DNA of 64,000 nt from Asticcacaulis sp. SL142 (GCF_026625745.1 NZ_CP113061.1:434001-498000); one strand, 5' to 3'. Shown: positions 10,375 through 19,293, counted from the first letter of the stretch. The notes: generated by a model from the sequence alone, not told the origin. Made by a program: numbers and translations.

Positions 10375-11408
10375 TGGCGTTCGATCTGTTCGATCCCATA
10401 ACCTGGCCGACGAGACGGGACGAGGAATGGAAATATTCCGATCTGGCGCGTCATCTGCGCATCACGCCGCGCGCGCTTGAGGTTTCAACGGATATCGCGG
10501 CCCCCGCCCTGACGCTGGATGGGTTTCATATCCATAATGTCTTTGGGGCAGACTATAGCGGCCTTGAGGCGGCGGTTAAGGCGGCGAATGGCAAGTTGTG
10601 GCTGCGGCACTGGGCGCGCGGGCGTCTGGACGGTGTAGCCGGGTTCCAGAACACAGGCCGGATCGAACTTGCGGCTGGTGAGCATCTGATCTTGTTTGAG
10701 ACCTACGAAGGTAAAGGTAACTACGCCGTTCACAGTGAGCTTGAGTTCACTCTGGCTGACGGTGCACGTCTTGAACGGGTCGTGGTCATGGATGAGCCAG
10801 AAACGGCCACCTCTGTGCGTCAATCAACAATTGATACAGCGCCGAACACTCACTATGTGCAGACCGTGGTATCGACCGGGGCTGCCTTTCAGCGTTTTGA
10901 AAGCCATGTCACCCACGCGGGGCATGGGGCGCAAGTGCGTATGGACGGCGCGTACCTTTTGAAGAATAAAACCCATTTCGATTATACCACGCGTCTTGAC
11001 CATCAATATATCAATGGTGTGACGACGCAGGCCATTAAGGGGCTGGTCAAGGATCAGGCTCAGGTCGTATTTCAAGGGCGTATCTTAGTGCAAAAGGGTG
11101 CCGACGGCACCGATGCCCGTATGCGTCATCAGGCCCTGATTTTGAACGACGGGGCGCGGGTGCGTGCCAAGCCGGAACTGGAAATCTATGCCGATGACGT
11201 GCAATGCGCGCACGGCAACACCATCGGTAATCTCGACGAAAATGCGCTGTTTTTCTGCATGTCGCGCGGCATGGATGAAGCGACGGCTCGCGGTCTTTTG
11301 ATGCAGGCCTTTATTGTGCCGGTGATCGAGGCCATTGACGACGATCAACTACGCGCGGCCGTGCTGGAGTTCGTTGAAGCCAAGGCCGGAGGCTTTTATG
11401 GCGTTTGA
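10374..11408 (+). CDS. sufD: SufD subunit of the SufBCD complex
   Basis: Partner of SufB and SufC in Fe-S assembly, with a role in iron entry. At 344 residues it is shorter than the E. coli protein (423), with the N-terminal helical part reduced. The C-terminal half carries the expected right-handed beta-helix and the SufBD core: AQVVFQGRILVQKGADGTDA, RMRHQALILNDGARVRAKPE, DVQCAHGNTIGNLDENALFF and MSRGMDEATARGLLMQAFI. The start overlaps the sufC stop (TAATG). The 3' end overlaps the sufS start by 11 bases, so translation of the two is probably coupled. Confidence 0.93.
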   Translation: MAFDLFDPITWPTRRDEEWKYSDLARHLRITPRALEVSTDIAAPALTLDGFHIHNVFGADYSGLEAAVKAANGKLWLRHWARGRLDGVAGFQNTGRIELAAGEHLILFETYEGKGNYAVHSELEFTLADGARLERVVVMDEPETATSVRQSTIDTAPNTHYVQTVVSTGAAFQRFESHVTHAGHGAQVRMDGAYLLKNKTHFDYTTRLDHQYINGVTTQAIKGLVKDQAQVVFQGRILVQKGADGTDARMRHQALILNDGARVRAKPELEIYADDVQCAHGNTIGNLDENALFFCMSRGMDEATARGLLMQAFIVPVIEAIDDDQLRAAVLEFVEAKAGGFYGV

Positions 11409-12615
11409 CGTCAATCTCGCTCGCGCCGATTTTCCGATCCTTAAGCGTGAGATCAAGGGTAAGCCCCTGATCTATCTCGACAGCGGAGCCAGCGCGCAAA
11501 AGCCGCGTCAGGTGCTTGAGGCGATGAGCGCGCATGCGGCGACCTCCTACGCTAACGTCCACCGGGGCTTGCATACGCTGGCGAATGAAACGACCGATGC
11601 CTTTGAAAAAGGCCGTGAGACCGTGGCGCATTTTATCAATGCCGCGCACAATGAGGAGGTCATCTTTACCAAGTCAGCGACTGAATCCATCAATCTGGTT
11701 GCCTTTAGTTTTGGCACTTTCATCAAAGCCGGCGATAAAATCCTAATCTCCGAAATGGAGCATCACGCCAATATCGTACCGTGGCATATGCTGGCGGAGC
11801 GCACCGGTGCTATACTGAAATGGGTGCCAATTTTGGATGACGGCAGCCTCGATATAGCGGCCTTTGATCAACTGTTGACGGATAAGGTCAAGCTGGTCGC
11901 CATCGCCCATATGTCGAATGTTTTGGGCACCATCAATCCGGTGTCAGAGATTGTATCTAAGGCTCATGCGGTGGGCGCCAAGGTTCTGATTGATGGTTGT
12001 CAGGGCGTGGTCCATTTGCCGGTTGATGTTCAGGCGCTGGATTGTGATTTCTATGTCTTTTCGGCGCATAAGCTTTACGGCCCGACGGGCTTAGGTGTGC
12101 TGTACGGCAGGTACGATCTGCTGGCTTCTATGCCGCCTTATCAGGGGGGGGGCGAGATGATTGCCCATGTCAGCAAAGATCGCATCACCTACACTGAACC
12201 GCCCCATCGGTTTGAAGCGGGCACGCCGGCGATCCTTGAGGTCATCGGTTTGACGGCCGCGATAGAATGGTTGTCGCAGTTTGATCGTGACGCGACTATT
12301 GCCCATGAAATGGCGCTATATGATCGCGCCTATGAGGGTTTGCGGGGCATTAATAGCCTGCAGGTCCATGGCCATGCGGCTCATAAAGGTTCGATCCTGA
12401 CCTTTTCTTTGGGGCAGGCGCACGCTCATGACGTTGCACAAATCCTTGATCGCTACAATATAGCGGTTAGGGCCGGTACACATTGCGCCGAACCGCTGAT
12501 GGCGCGCCTTGGGGTGACCTCAACCGTGCGGGCGTCGATTGCGCTTTATAATACCGAAGATGAGATCGACGCTCTGATTGCGGCGGTCCAAAAAGCCCAA
12601 AGTTTTTTTGAGTAA
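11398..12615 (+). CDS. sufS: Cysteine desulfurase SufS (group II)
   Basis: Second PLP-dependent cysteine desulfurase of the operon, 405 residues. The PLP lysine is K225 in FSAHKLYGPTG and the active-site cysteine is C363 in VRAGTHCAEPLM, the short-loop form of SufS/CsdA enzymes. Such enzymes normally need SufE or SufU as sulfur acceptor; neither is encoded in this operon. The start at 11398 is chosen because GGAGG lies 5 bases upstream and MAFDVNLARADFPILKREI fits the family start; it lies inside the end of sufD. Confidence 0.96.
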   Translation: MAFDVNLARADFPILKREIKGKPLIYLDSGASAQKPRQVLEAMSAHAATSYANVHRGLHTLANETTDAFEKGRETVAHFINAAHNEEVIFTKSATESINLVAFSFGTFIKAGDKILISEMEHHANIVPWHMLAERTGAILKWVPILDDGSLDIAAFDQLLTDKVKLVAIAHMSNVLGTINPVSEIVSKAHAVGAKVLIDGCQGVVHLPVDVQALDCDFYVFSAHKLYGPTGLGVLYGRYDLLASMPPYQGGGEMIAHVSKDRITYTEPPHRFEAGTPAILEVIGLTAAIEWLSQFDRDATIAHEMALYDRAYEGLRGINSLQVHGHAAHKGSILTFSLGQAHAHDVAQILDRYNIAVRAGTHCAEPLMARLGVTSTVRASIALYNTEDEIDALIAAVQKAQSFFE

Positions 12616-12625
12616 GGTTACCTAT

Positions 12626-13027
12626 ATGAACGACCACATCATCAATCTTCATGAGGAACCGGAGCATCCGCAGGCGGAACTGTTCGCGCGCGAGTCCCCG
12701 TCCGGTTTGTCTGAGGACGAACTGTCGCGCCTGACCGAAGATCTTATTGCGGCTTTCAAAAGCGTTTATGATCCGGAAATTCCGGTTGATATTTATGAGT
12801 TGGGGCTAATCTACCGCGTCGATGTGTCCGATGACCGCGATGTGGCCGTGGACATGACCCTGACGGCGCCTGGTTGCCCTGTGGCCGGTGAGATGCCGGG
12901 CTGGGTCGAGCAGGCCGTCATGGGCGTGCAAGGCGTTAACAGTGTCAATGTTAATCTGATCTTTGAGCCGCCGTGGGATTCATCGAAAATGAGCGACGAA
13001 GCCAAGCTTCAGCTTAATGTGTTTTGA
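12626..13027 (+). CDS. sufT: SufT, MIP18/DUF59 Fe-S maturation factor
   Basis: A 133-residue protein of the MIP18 (DUF59) family, which assists maturation of Fe-S proteins. The core begins at SEDELSRLTEDLIAAFKSVY and carries DPEIPVDIYELGLIYRV, the signature of the family, then the LTAPGCPVAGEMPGWVE motif with the conserved cysteine, and ends with VNLIFEPPWDSSKMSDEAK. About 35 N-terminal residues precede the domain. The ATG at 12626 lies 10 bases after the sufS stop. A strong hairpin separates this gene from sufA. Confidence 0.92.
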   Translation: MNDHIINLHEEPEHPQAELFARESPSGLSEDELSRLTEDLIAAFKSVYDPEIPVDIYELGLIYRVDVSDDRDVAVDMTLTAPGCPVAGEMPGWVEQAVMGVQGVNSVNVNLIFEPPWDSSKMSDEAKLQLNVF

Positions 13028-13030
13028 TGT

Positions 13031-13058
13031 CATGGGGGAAAACCGTTTTTCCCCCATG
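13031..13058. other. Perfect 12-bp hairpin between sufT and sufA
   Basis: CATGGGGGAAAA, a CCGT loop, then TTTTCCCCCATG, in the 60-base sufT-sufA spacer. No T-run follows on the plus strand, so it is not a classical terminator. It may be an RNA-processing or stability element that sets the sufA level relative to the genes before it. Confidence 0.55.
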
Positions 13059-13087
13059 TGCCCCCTTACGCTACAGAAAGTTAAGTC

Positions 13088-13474
13088 ATGGAAACCGCTG
13101 TTTCTTTTCATCCCCGCCGCCCAAGACCCGCGATCGTCAGTCTGACGGACGCGGCGGCGAAGCAAGTCAAGGCGATTATGGCGAAAGCCGATAAGCCTTA
13201 CGCGGGCCTGCGTGTAGGGGTTAAGGCGGGCGGCTGTGCAGGGCAGGAATATGTTTTAAGCTATGCCGAAGCGGCTGATCCGTTGGATGAGGTTGTGACC
13301 GATAAGGACGTTACTATTTTGATCGAGCCTAAAGCCGTGCTTTATCTGGTCGGTACAGTCATTGATTATGAGACGACGAAATTGTCCTCGAAATTCGTGT
13401 TTAATAACCCGAATGAAACCGATGCCTGCGGGTGTGGTGAGAGTGTGACAATCACGCCTGTAAAGGCGGATTAG
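13088..13474 (+). CDS. sufA: A-type Fe-S carrier (SufA/IscA/HesB)
   Basis: A-type carrier that receives Fe-S clusters from the SufBCD scaffold and passes them to apoproteins. The 128-residue protein has the three conserved cysteines: one in VKAGGCAGQEY and two in the C-terminal ACGCGES. The FVFNNPNETDACGCGES tail is typical. About 18 residues precede the domain. It closes the suf operon; the remaining 87 bases before the convergent acyltransferase gene contain no obvious terminator. Assignment to sufA rather than iscA rests on operon context. Confidence 0.92.
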   Translation: METAVSFHPRRPRPAIVSLTDAAAKQVKAIMAKADKPYAGLRVGVKAGGCAGQEYVLSYAEAADPLDEVVTDKDVTILIEPKAVLYLVGTVIDYETTKLSSKFVFNNPNETDACGCGESVTITPVKAD

Positions 13475-13561
13475 CGGTTAGGTGCCTATTAACGGCCGTC
13501 TGAACGCCAATCGTTTTCCAGCCTTAACAAAGTCTCAAAACCTATTGTTTCCCAAGTGGTT

Positions 13562-14311
13562 TTAATCAGGAACTAGTTTAGATGGTTGATACGGGTTGTC
13601 GGTGGCTTCGCTGATCAGGGTTTGGGTCTGGGTCTCAATCACTTGCTGCAGACGCGCCATAAACTCCGCCTTATCAAGGCCGGTTGGGACCGGTTCCATA
13701 AACTGCAGCACGGTGGTTCCCGGTGATTTCTCGTAGCGTTCTTCCTGCCAGAATAGCCCCAGATTGGTCGCCACCGGCACAACCGGTCGATTGAAATTCC
13801 GGTACATGTGCCATACGCCTGAGCGATAGCGGTGATAGGTGCCGGGGGCGGACAAATGGCCTTCCGGGTATATCAGTATATGACGGCCATCATCATTGGC
13901 TTTTTGTGAACGGTCGGCCAGCGCCTTGCGGGCTTCGATGCCACCGCAATTATTGACGACAATCGCCCCCAGCTTACGCAGAATGGTCGACATGAACGGA
14001 AATTTTTCGAGGTGATCGCCGGTCACAAATGCCAGATCGTTAAATTGGGAATAGATGCAATAGCCATCGCCCCATGATTGATGCTTGGCGGCAAAGATGA
14101 CGGGCTGTGACGGTATATGCTCGCGGCCTCTGACCTCAAGCCGGATACCGGCCAGGTGCTCCATCGCCCAGACCATACGGCGTGTATAGCGCTGAATAAC
14201 CCAAAGCACCGGGCGTCGACCGGGTAAAATAGTAAAAACCAGCGCCAGCAGGCTGTAGAATAGTGAAAACAGCCAGTAGGCGGCTGCGAACAGGAAACTG
14301 CGCATGGTCAA
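13562..14311 (-). CDS. PlsC-like 1-acyl-glycerol-3-phosphate acyltransferase
   Basis: A 249-residue membrane-associated acyltransferase of the PlsC family, expected to acylate lysophosphatidic acid in phospholipid synthesis. The N-terminus (residues 5-30) is a hydrophobic membrane segment. The catalytic HX4D motif is KHQSWGD near residue 77. The glycerol-phosphate binding motif is YPEGHLSAPG, with EGH in place of the more usual EGT. The VPVATN segment is the later conserved block. Its start is 69 bases after the diguanylate cyclase stop on the same strand. It may be the main plsC or a paralog. Confidence 0.85.
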   Translation of the reverse strand: MTMRSFLFAAAYWLFSLFYSLLALVFTILPGRRPVLWVIQRYTRRMVWAMEHLAGIRLEVRGREHIPSQPVIFAAKHQSWGDGYCIYSQFNDLAFVTGDHLEKFPFMSTILRKLGAIVVNNCGGIEARKALADRSQKANDDGRHILIYPEGHLSAPGTYHRYRSGVWHMYRNFNRPVVPVATNLGLFWQEERYEKSPGTTVLQFMEPVPTGLDKAEFMARLQQVIETQTQTLISEATDNPYQPSKLVPD

Positions 14312-14380
14312 GCCTTAGAGACATAATCCGCAAAGAGGTACAGGACTTTGACCCGTTTTGCGAGCGTCCCTTAACGAACG

Positions 14381-15442
14381 TCAGGCGACATTAAAATCCT
14401 TGACCTGAGTGGCGTCAGCGATGGTCACCATGTTGCGACCATTGTTTTTGGACATATAAAGCGCCTTATCGGCACGATCCATCAGATCGAACGGATCTTC
14501 GCCATATTCACGTTGCGCGATGCCGATCGATATCGACACGGTACCTAAATCTTCGTTGGTCGAGCGGCGTTTAAGCACGCGGGTAGAAATTTCCTGGCGT
14601 GCTTCATCTAGGATTCGGGAGGTTTCCAAAGCCGTCTGACCTGGAAACAGCATCCCGAATTCTTCGCCACCATAGCGCGCAGCAAGGGCTGGCGGACGTC
14701 CAATACGCGCCAGAACGCTGGCGACATAGCGCAGAACCTGATCGCCAGTTTGATGGCCCCATGTATCATTAAAACGCTTGAAATGGTCGATATCAATGAC
14801 CGCCAGGGTCATCGGCTTTGAAATATCATCGCTCTCGCACTGCTTGTCGAGTTGTTCATCAAAGGCTTTACGGTTGGCCAGATTGGTCAGGGCATCTGTC
14901 ATCGCCTCCATACGCACCTGATCAAGGTGTTTACGCAGGCGGTTGATTTCGCGGGATGAATCGCTCAAGCGACTTTGCAGAGATTGGTGGTGGTCAAGTA
15001 CCACATTAGTTGCCGCCGATAAATTGTCGACCAGATTTTTCAACACTCCGGTATCGGCTAGCGTCAATGACTTACGCGCGCTTTCAAGGGTGGTCGAATA
15101 GCTTAGTTGAGTGGATTGCACATCACTGATCACTTCGGTGATGGTGTGCAGTTCCTTGGACAATTTCAAGCCCGCATCACGAACTTCATCATTGAGTTTC
15201 AGGCGTGCGATGAACTTGGAGGCCAGACTGTCGCTGATTTCTTCAGTAATTTTCTCACCGCTGGCAACCAGTCTCAGGACTTCCTGAGCCAAAGCGCACT
15301 GCGGGTCACCGGCAACATAGAGCCAGATTTCATAGTTGAGTGGCGTCGGCCACACACCATGTTCTTCCATAAGCTTCAGCGCGTCCTGCGCTAAGGCGTA
15401 TGAGTTTGGACCACGGACACTTACTTCTATGTCGTTGTTCAT
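14381..15442 (-). CDS. GGDEF-domain diguanylate cyclase
   Basis: Makes cyclic di-GMP from two GTP. The first 165 residues are an alpha-helical region with a coiled-coil stretch before LRKHLDQVRMEAMTDALTNL. The GGDEF domain follows, with RYGGEEF at about residues 256-262 and the DIDHFKRFNDTWGHQTGDQ metal and substrate segment. The residues where the product-inhibition I-site RxxD would lie read RPPA, so allosteric feedback by c-di-GMP is probably absent. No membrane segment is seen, so the protein should be soluble. The N-terminal region shows no named sensor domain that I can recognise. Confidence 0.9.
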   Translation of the reverse strand: MNNDIEVSVRGPNSYALAQDALKLMEEHGVWPTPLNYEIWLYVAGDPQCALAQEVLRLVASGEKITEEISDSLASKFIARLKLNDEVRDAGLKLSKELHTITEVISDVQSTQLSYSTTLESARKSLTLADTGVLKNLVDNLSAATNVVLDHHQSLQSRLSDSSREINRLRKHLDQVRMEAMTDALTNLANRKAFDEQLDKQCESDDISKPMTLAVIDIDHFKRFNDTWGHQTGDQVLRYVASVLARIGRPPALAARYGGEEFGMLFPGQTALETSRILDEARQEISTRVLKRRSTNEDLGTVSISIGIAQREYGEDPFDLMDRADKALYMSKNNGRNMVTIADATQVKDFNVA

Positions 15443-15543
15443 TTGGTCTTCCTTGCGTCACCTGATTCTATGTGACAGGAGCGACTTTAGCCCAACTTCT
15501 CTGACAGGCGGTTAACGCGATTGAGAATTTTTCTAAATTTTTA

Positions 15544-16980
15544 TTATTTCTGATTGACGCTGCGTAACAGAAAGGCCGGTACGTGCCAACCGTAGTTCTC
15601 GGCTTCGACTTGAGTCACAGGCTCGAGCGTATCAGCGGGTTTCTCGGTCTTAGAGCGGCGTCTTGAACGCTTGGGCGCGTCTTCGATACTAACAAGTACG
15701 CTGTCATTGTCCACAGGCGGAGATTCCGCCACAGGCGCGGCTTTGAGGGCCGCTTTGGCAGGTTTTTCCTTTTCGCCGCGACGCGGTTTACGGTCACGAC
15801 TGGATTGTCGGGTATCGTCCTCAGATAGTGCGCTGAAATCTACCTCAAGTGAAAGCGTTTCCGGCTCTTTTTTGGTGAGTTTCAGAACTTTATCGTAGTT
15901 CTTCTCATCGGCGCCGGAGAGCAGAAGGTAGGCTTCCCCGGAGCGGCCTGCGCGACCGGTACGACCAATGCGGTGAACATAATCGTCGGCATGATGGGGC
16001 ACATCAAAGTTAAACACATGACCGACATCAGGAATATCAAGCCCGCGCGCGGCCACATCGGACGCTACCAGCAAGGTCAAATCGCCTTTGCGGAAGGAAT
16101 CAAGCGTCTTCATACGCAGGGCTTGGTCAAGGTCGCCGTGTATTGGGGCTGCGTTAAAGCCGTGAACCGATAAGGATTTGGCTACGATGTCAACGTCGGT
16201 TTTGCGGTTGCAGAACACGATACCGTTCTTGATTTCCAGTGTTGAAATAATAGCGCGCAACGCGATGCGCTTGGCCTTGGCTGCATTCAGGGCATTGTTG
16301 CCGGGGACACGGTACACAAACTGGCGGATATTTTCAGCCGTGGTTGCTGGGCGCGAGACCTCGATACGGACAGGGTTTTTCAAGAAAGCCTGAGTGATAC
16401 GAGTGATTTCCGGGGCCATAGTCGCCGAAAAGAACAGGGTCTGGCGCGTTGGCGGGGTGAGCTTAAAAATACGCTCAATGTCAGGAATGAAGCCCATGTC
16501 CAGCATCCGGTCAGCTTCGTCAACCACCATGATTTGCACACCATTGAGCATGACTTTTGAGCGCTCAAACAGATCGAGCAAACGGCCCGGTGTAGCAATC
16601 AGAACGTCCACGCCCTTATCAAGCTTAGACACCTGATCGGCCATCGACACGCCGCCAATCAGCAGCGCCCAGTTAAGTTTATGATACTTGGCATATTTTT
16701 CAAAAGCTTCGGATACCTGATCGGCCAGTTCGCGGGTAGGGGCCAGAACGATGGCGCGTGGCATACGGGCGCGCGACCGGCCCGCGGCCAGTCGTTCGAT
16801 CATGGGCAGAGTGAAGGCGGCGGTCTTACCCGTTCCGGTTTGCGCAATGCCAAGGACATCAAGGCCGGTCAGGGCTACGGGGATCGCCTGTTCCTGAATA
16901 GCCGTCGGCGTGTCATAGCCGGTCTCAGCTATGGCCTTTAAAACTTCGGGGCTTAATCCAAGATCGGTGAACTTTGTCAT
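15544..16980 (-). CDS. DEAD-box ATP-dependent RNA helicase (RhlE type)
   Basis: A 478-residue DEAD-box helicase. Motifs in order: Q motif near TPTAIQEQAIP, Walker A AQTGTGKT near residue 46, PTRELADQ, DEAD in VVDEADRMLDMGF near 153, SAT near 185, and HRIGRTGRAG near 325. The C-terminal 100 residues are basic and Arg/Lys-rich (RKPRRGEKEKP, PKRSRRRSKTEKP), suiting RNA binding. RhlE-type enzymes act in ribosome assembly and mRNA decay. The 5' untranslated region contains a strong nested stem-loop, pointing to post-transcriptional control. The exact paralog (rhlE or another) is not certain. Confidence 0.92.
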   Translation of the reverse strand: MTKFTDLGLSPEVLKAIAETGYDTPTAIQEQAIPVALTGLDVLGIAQTGTGKTAAFTLPMIERLAAGRSRARMPRAIVLAPTRELADQVSEAFEKYAKYHKLNWALLIGGVSMADQVSKLDKGVDVLIATPGRLLDLFERSKVMLNGVQIMVVDEADRMLDMGFIPDIERIFKLTPPTRQTLFFSATMAPEITRITQAFLKNPVRIEVSRPATTAENIRQFVYRVPGNNALNAAKAKRIALRAIISTLEIKNGIVFCNRKTDVDIVAKSLSVHGFNAAPIHGDLDQALRMKTLDSFRKGDLTLLVASDVAARGLDIPDVGHVFNFDVPHHADDYVHRIGRTGRAGRSGEAYLLLSGADEKNYDKVLKLTKKEPETLSLEVDFSALSEDDTRQSSRDRKPRRGEKEKPAKAALKAAPVAESPPVDNDSVLVSIEDAPKRSRRRSKTEKPADTLEPVTQVEAENYGWHVPAFLLRSVNQK

Positions 16981-17009
16981 GAAACTCTTTAACCGGGGGC
17001 GTACGCGAT

Positions 17010-17072
17010 AAACCGGCCTTATACACAGAATAGCCGTTTGGTGTAACAGCTATTCTGTGAAAAAGCCGGTTT
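17010..17072 (-). promoter_or_regulatory. Nested stem-loop in the leader of the RNA helicase gene
   Basis: Read on the minus strand, an outer 8-bp stem AAACCGGC/GCCGGTTT encloses an inner perfect 11-bp stem CACAGAATAGC/GCTATTCTGTG with a 14-base loop. It lies 38 bases after the parE stop and 29 bases before the helicase ATG. No terminal U-run follows, so it is not a plain terminator; a run of five U separates the two 5' arms. Confidence 0.6.
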
Positions 17073-17110
17073 CTTTGAAGTTTAAAGCTTTGCGAGCAAA
17101 TTCAGACCGC

Positions 17111-19219
17111 TTAAACGTCAAGATCCTCGCTGACGAACTCTGCATTTTCCTGAATATAGCGAAAGCGCAATTCAGGTTTGCGGCCCATCAGGGTCTCGAC
17201 CAGACTTTCGACCGCATCCTCGCTCTCAGGCAGAACCACCCGCGCCAGGGTGCGGGTTTTGGGGTCCATGGTGGTTTCTTTGAGCTGAGCCGGCATCATT
17301 TCACCCAGACCCTTAAATCGGCCGATTTCAGGTTTCTTGCCCTTGAATTCTTTTTCGAGAATCTCAGTGCGATGGGCGTCATCACGCGCATACACGGTCT
17401 TGGAACCATGGCTGATGCGGTAGAGTGGCGGCATGGCCAGGAACAGGTTTCCGTTGCGGATCATGGCGGGCATGGTCCGGTAGAAGTAGGTGATCAGCAG
17501 GGACGCGATATGGGCGCCGTCGACGTCGGCATCGGTCATTATGACGATGCGTTCATAGCGCAGGTCTTCTTCCTTAAAGCGCGCACCGGGTTGTACGCCC
17601 AACGCCAGCCCCAGATCAGACAGTTCCTGATTGGCCTTAGCCTTATCGCCGGTGGCCGAGGCCACGTTGAGGATTTTACCACGCAGCGGCAGAATGGCCT
17701 GAGTATTACGGTTACGCGCTTGTTTAGCTGAACCGCCAGCCGAATCCCCTTCGACCAGAAACAGTTCAGTGTCCTTAGCGTCCTGGCGGGCACAGTCGGC
17801 AAGCTTACCGGGCAGGCGCAGCTTACGGGTCGCTGAGGCGCGCTGGACTTCCTTGTCTTTGCGCTTTTTGAGGCGTTCCTCGGCGCGTTCGACGATGAAT
17901 TGCAGCAGCTTGTCGGCCTGCTTAGGCGATGAGGTCAGCCAGTGGTCGAACGGATCGGCCAGAGCCTTTTCCACCAGTTTTTGGGCTTCGGATGAGGACA
18001 GGCGATCCTTGGTCTGGCCCTGAAATTCCGGATTCTTGATAAATACGGAAATGACGATGCCGGCCTGAGCCGCGACATCTTCGGCGGTGACGATAGCGCC
18101 GCGCTTATCGCCGGTCATTTCGGCATAGGATTTCAGGGAGCGGGTGAGGGCGGCTCTTAAGCCCGCTTCGTGGGTGCCGCCATCGGGTGTGGGGATGGTG
18201 TTACAGTAAGACTGGGCAAAGCCGTCATGCTCGCCAAACCCTGCGGCGGACCAGACCACAGCCCATTCGACGGCTCCGCCTTCGCCTTTACGCTCGACGC
18301 GGCCCGAAAAGATTTCGCTGACCGTTTCGGTATCGACCACCCGCTCAGCCAGGTAATCGGCCAAGCCGTTCGGGAAGTAAAACTTGTCTTCAGCGGGCGT
18401 CGTATCGTGGATCAGGGACGGTGCGCATTTCCAGTAAATCTGGACGCCGCGGAACAGATAGGCCTTGGCCTTGGCCATGCGGTATAGACGTGCAGGTCGG
18501 AAGTGGGCGTTTTCGCCAAAGATCTCCGGATCAGGAATAAAGCGTTCGCGTGTGCCGCGTTTTTTCGAGGGGCCCAATTGGGCAATTGGCCCTTGGGGCA
18601 AGCCTCTGGAGAACACCTGCTGCCACTCATAACCGTCGCGCCAGACAGTGACTTCCAGACGCTCTGACAGGGCGTTCACCACCGATACCCCGACCCCGTG
18701 CAGACCGCCGGAGGTTTCATAGGCCTTGCCCGAAAATTTTCCGCCGGAGTGCAGAACCGTCATAACGACTTCGAGGGCCGATTTGCCGGGATATTTGGGG
18801 TGCGGGTCGACGGGGATGCCGCGACCATCATCACGCACACTCAGATAGCCGTCCGCATCAAGTTCCACCCAGATCGCCTTGGCGTGACCCGCCACGGCTT
18901 CATCCATAGAGTTATCAAGGACTTCGGCGAACAGATGGTGCATCGCTTTTTCATCGGTCCCGCCGATATACATACCGGGGCGTTTGCGGACAGGTTCCAG
19001 CCCTTCCAGTACTTCGATAGCATTGGCACCATAGCCTTCGGCCGTCATGGCGTCGGGTTGGGACGTGGCGGGGGCTTTGGCTTTAACCGCTTTTTCAGGC
19101 GGCGCGTCATTGGCCGGACTTAAGGCCGGATTAGCGGCAGGTTGAGGCTGGGCAGCATCCTGTGACGCGGGTGCGGCTCCGTTATCGAATAGATTCGGCT
19201 GGGGTACAGATGTGGACAT
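17111..19219 (-). CDS. parE: DNA topoisomerase IV subunit B
   Basis: ATPase subunit of topoisomerase IV, which decatenates daughter chromosomes. The 702-residue protein has a GHKL ATPase domain (EVLDNSMDEA, VRDDGRGIPVD, TSGGLHGVGVSVVNAL), a transducer region, the Toprim motif TELFLVEGDSAGGSAKQ near residue 475 with the DADVDGAHI metal site, and the GRFKGLGEM segment. The C-terminus FRYIQENAEFVSEDLDV favours ParE over GyrB. The first 55 or so residues are a Pro/Ala-rich low-complexity extension not needed for activity. The adjacent helicase gene is downstream on the same strand. Confidence 0.95.
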   Translation of the reverse strand: MSTSVPQPNLFDNGAAPASQDAAQPQPAANPALSPANDAPPEKAVKAKAPATSQPDAMTAEGYGANAIEVLEGLEPVRKRPGMYIGGTDEKAMHHLFAEVLDNSMDEAVAGHAKAIWVELDADGYLSVRDDGRGIPVDPHPKYPGKSALEVVMTVLHSGGKFSGKAYETSGGLHGVGVSVVNALSERLEVTVWRDGYEWQQVFSRGLPQGPIAQLGPSKKRGTRERFIPDPEIFGENAHFRPARLYRMAKAKAYLFRGVQIYWKCAPSLIHDTTPAEDKFYFPNGLADYLAERVVDTETVSEIFSGRVERKGEGGAVEWAVVWSAAGFGEHDGFAQSYCNTIPTPDGGTHEAGLRAALTRSLKSYAEMTGDKRGAIVTAEDVAAQAGIVISVFIKNPEFQGQTKDRLSSSEAQKLVEKALADPFDHWLTSSPKQADKLLQFIVERAEERLKKRKDKEVQRASATRKLRLPGKLADCARQDAKDTELFLVEGDSAGGSAKQARNRNTQAILPLRGKILNVASATGDKAKANQELSDLGLALGVQPGARFKEEDLRYERIVIMTDADVDGAHIASLLITYFYRTMPAMIRNGNLFLAMPPLYRISHGSKTVYARDDAHRTEILEKEFKGKKPEIGRFKGLGEMMPAQLKETTMDPKTRTLARVVLPESEDAVESLVETLMGRKPELRFRYIQENAEFVSEDLDV

Positions 19220-19251
19220 AAACCCTATATTGCTGTGATTCGGGATATTAG

Positions 19252-19293
19252 AAAGAAAAAGGCCGCAAACCCTGTGGGCTTGCGGCCTTTAAA
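19252..19293 (-). terminator. Terminator after TorF-like gene 1
   Basis: Minus-strand stem AAAGGCCGCAA/TTGCGGCCTTT (11 bp, imperfect loop side) followed by TTTTTCTTTC, 20 bases past the stop codon at 19315 and just before parE. Confidence 0.85.

Noticed and set aside
11335-11397. Longer sufS start inside sufD
   Set aside because: The upstream residues do not match the SufS family and GGAGG fits the ATG at 11398.
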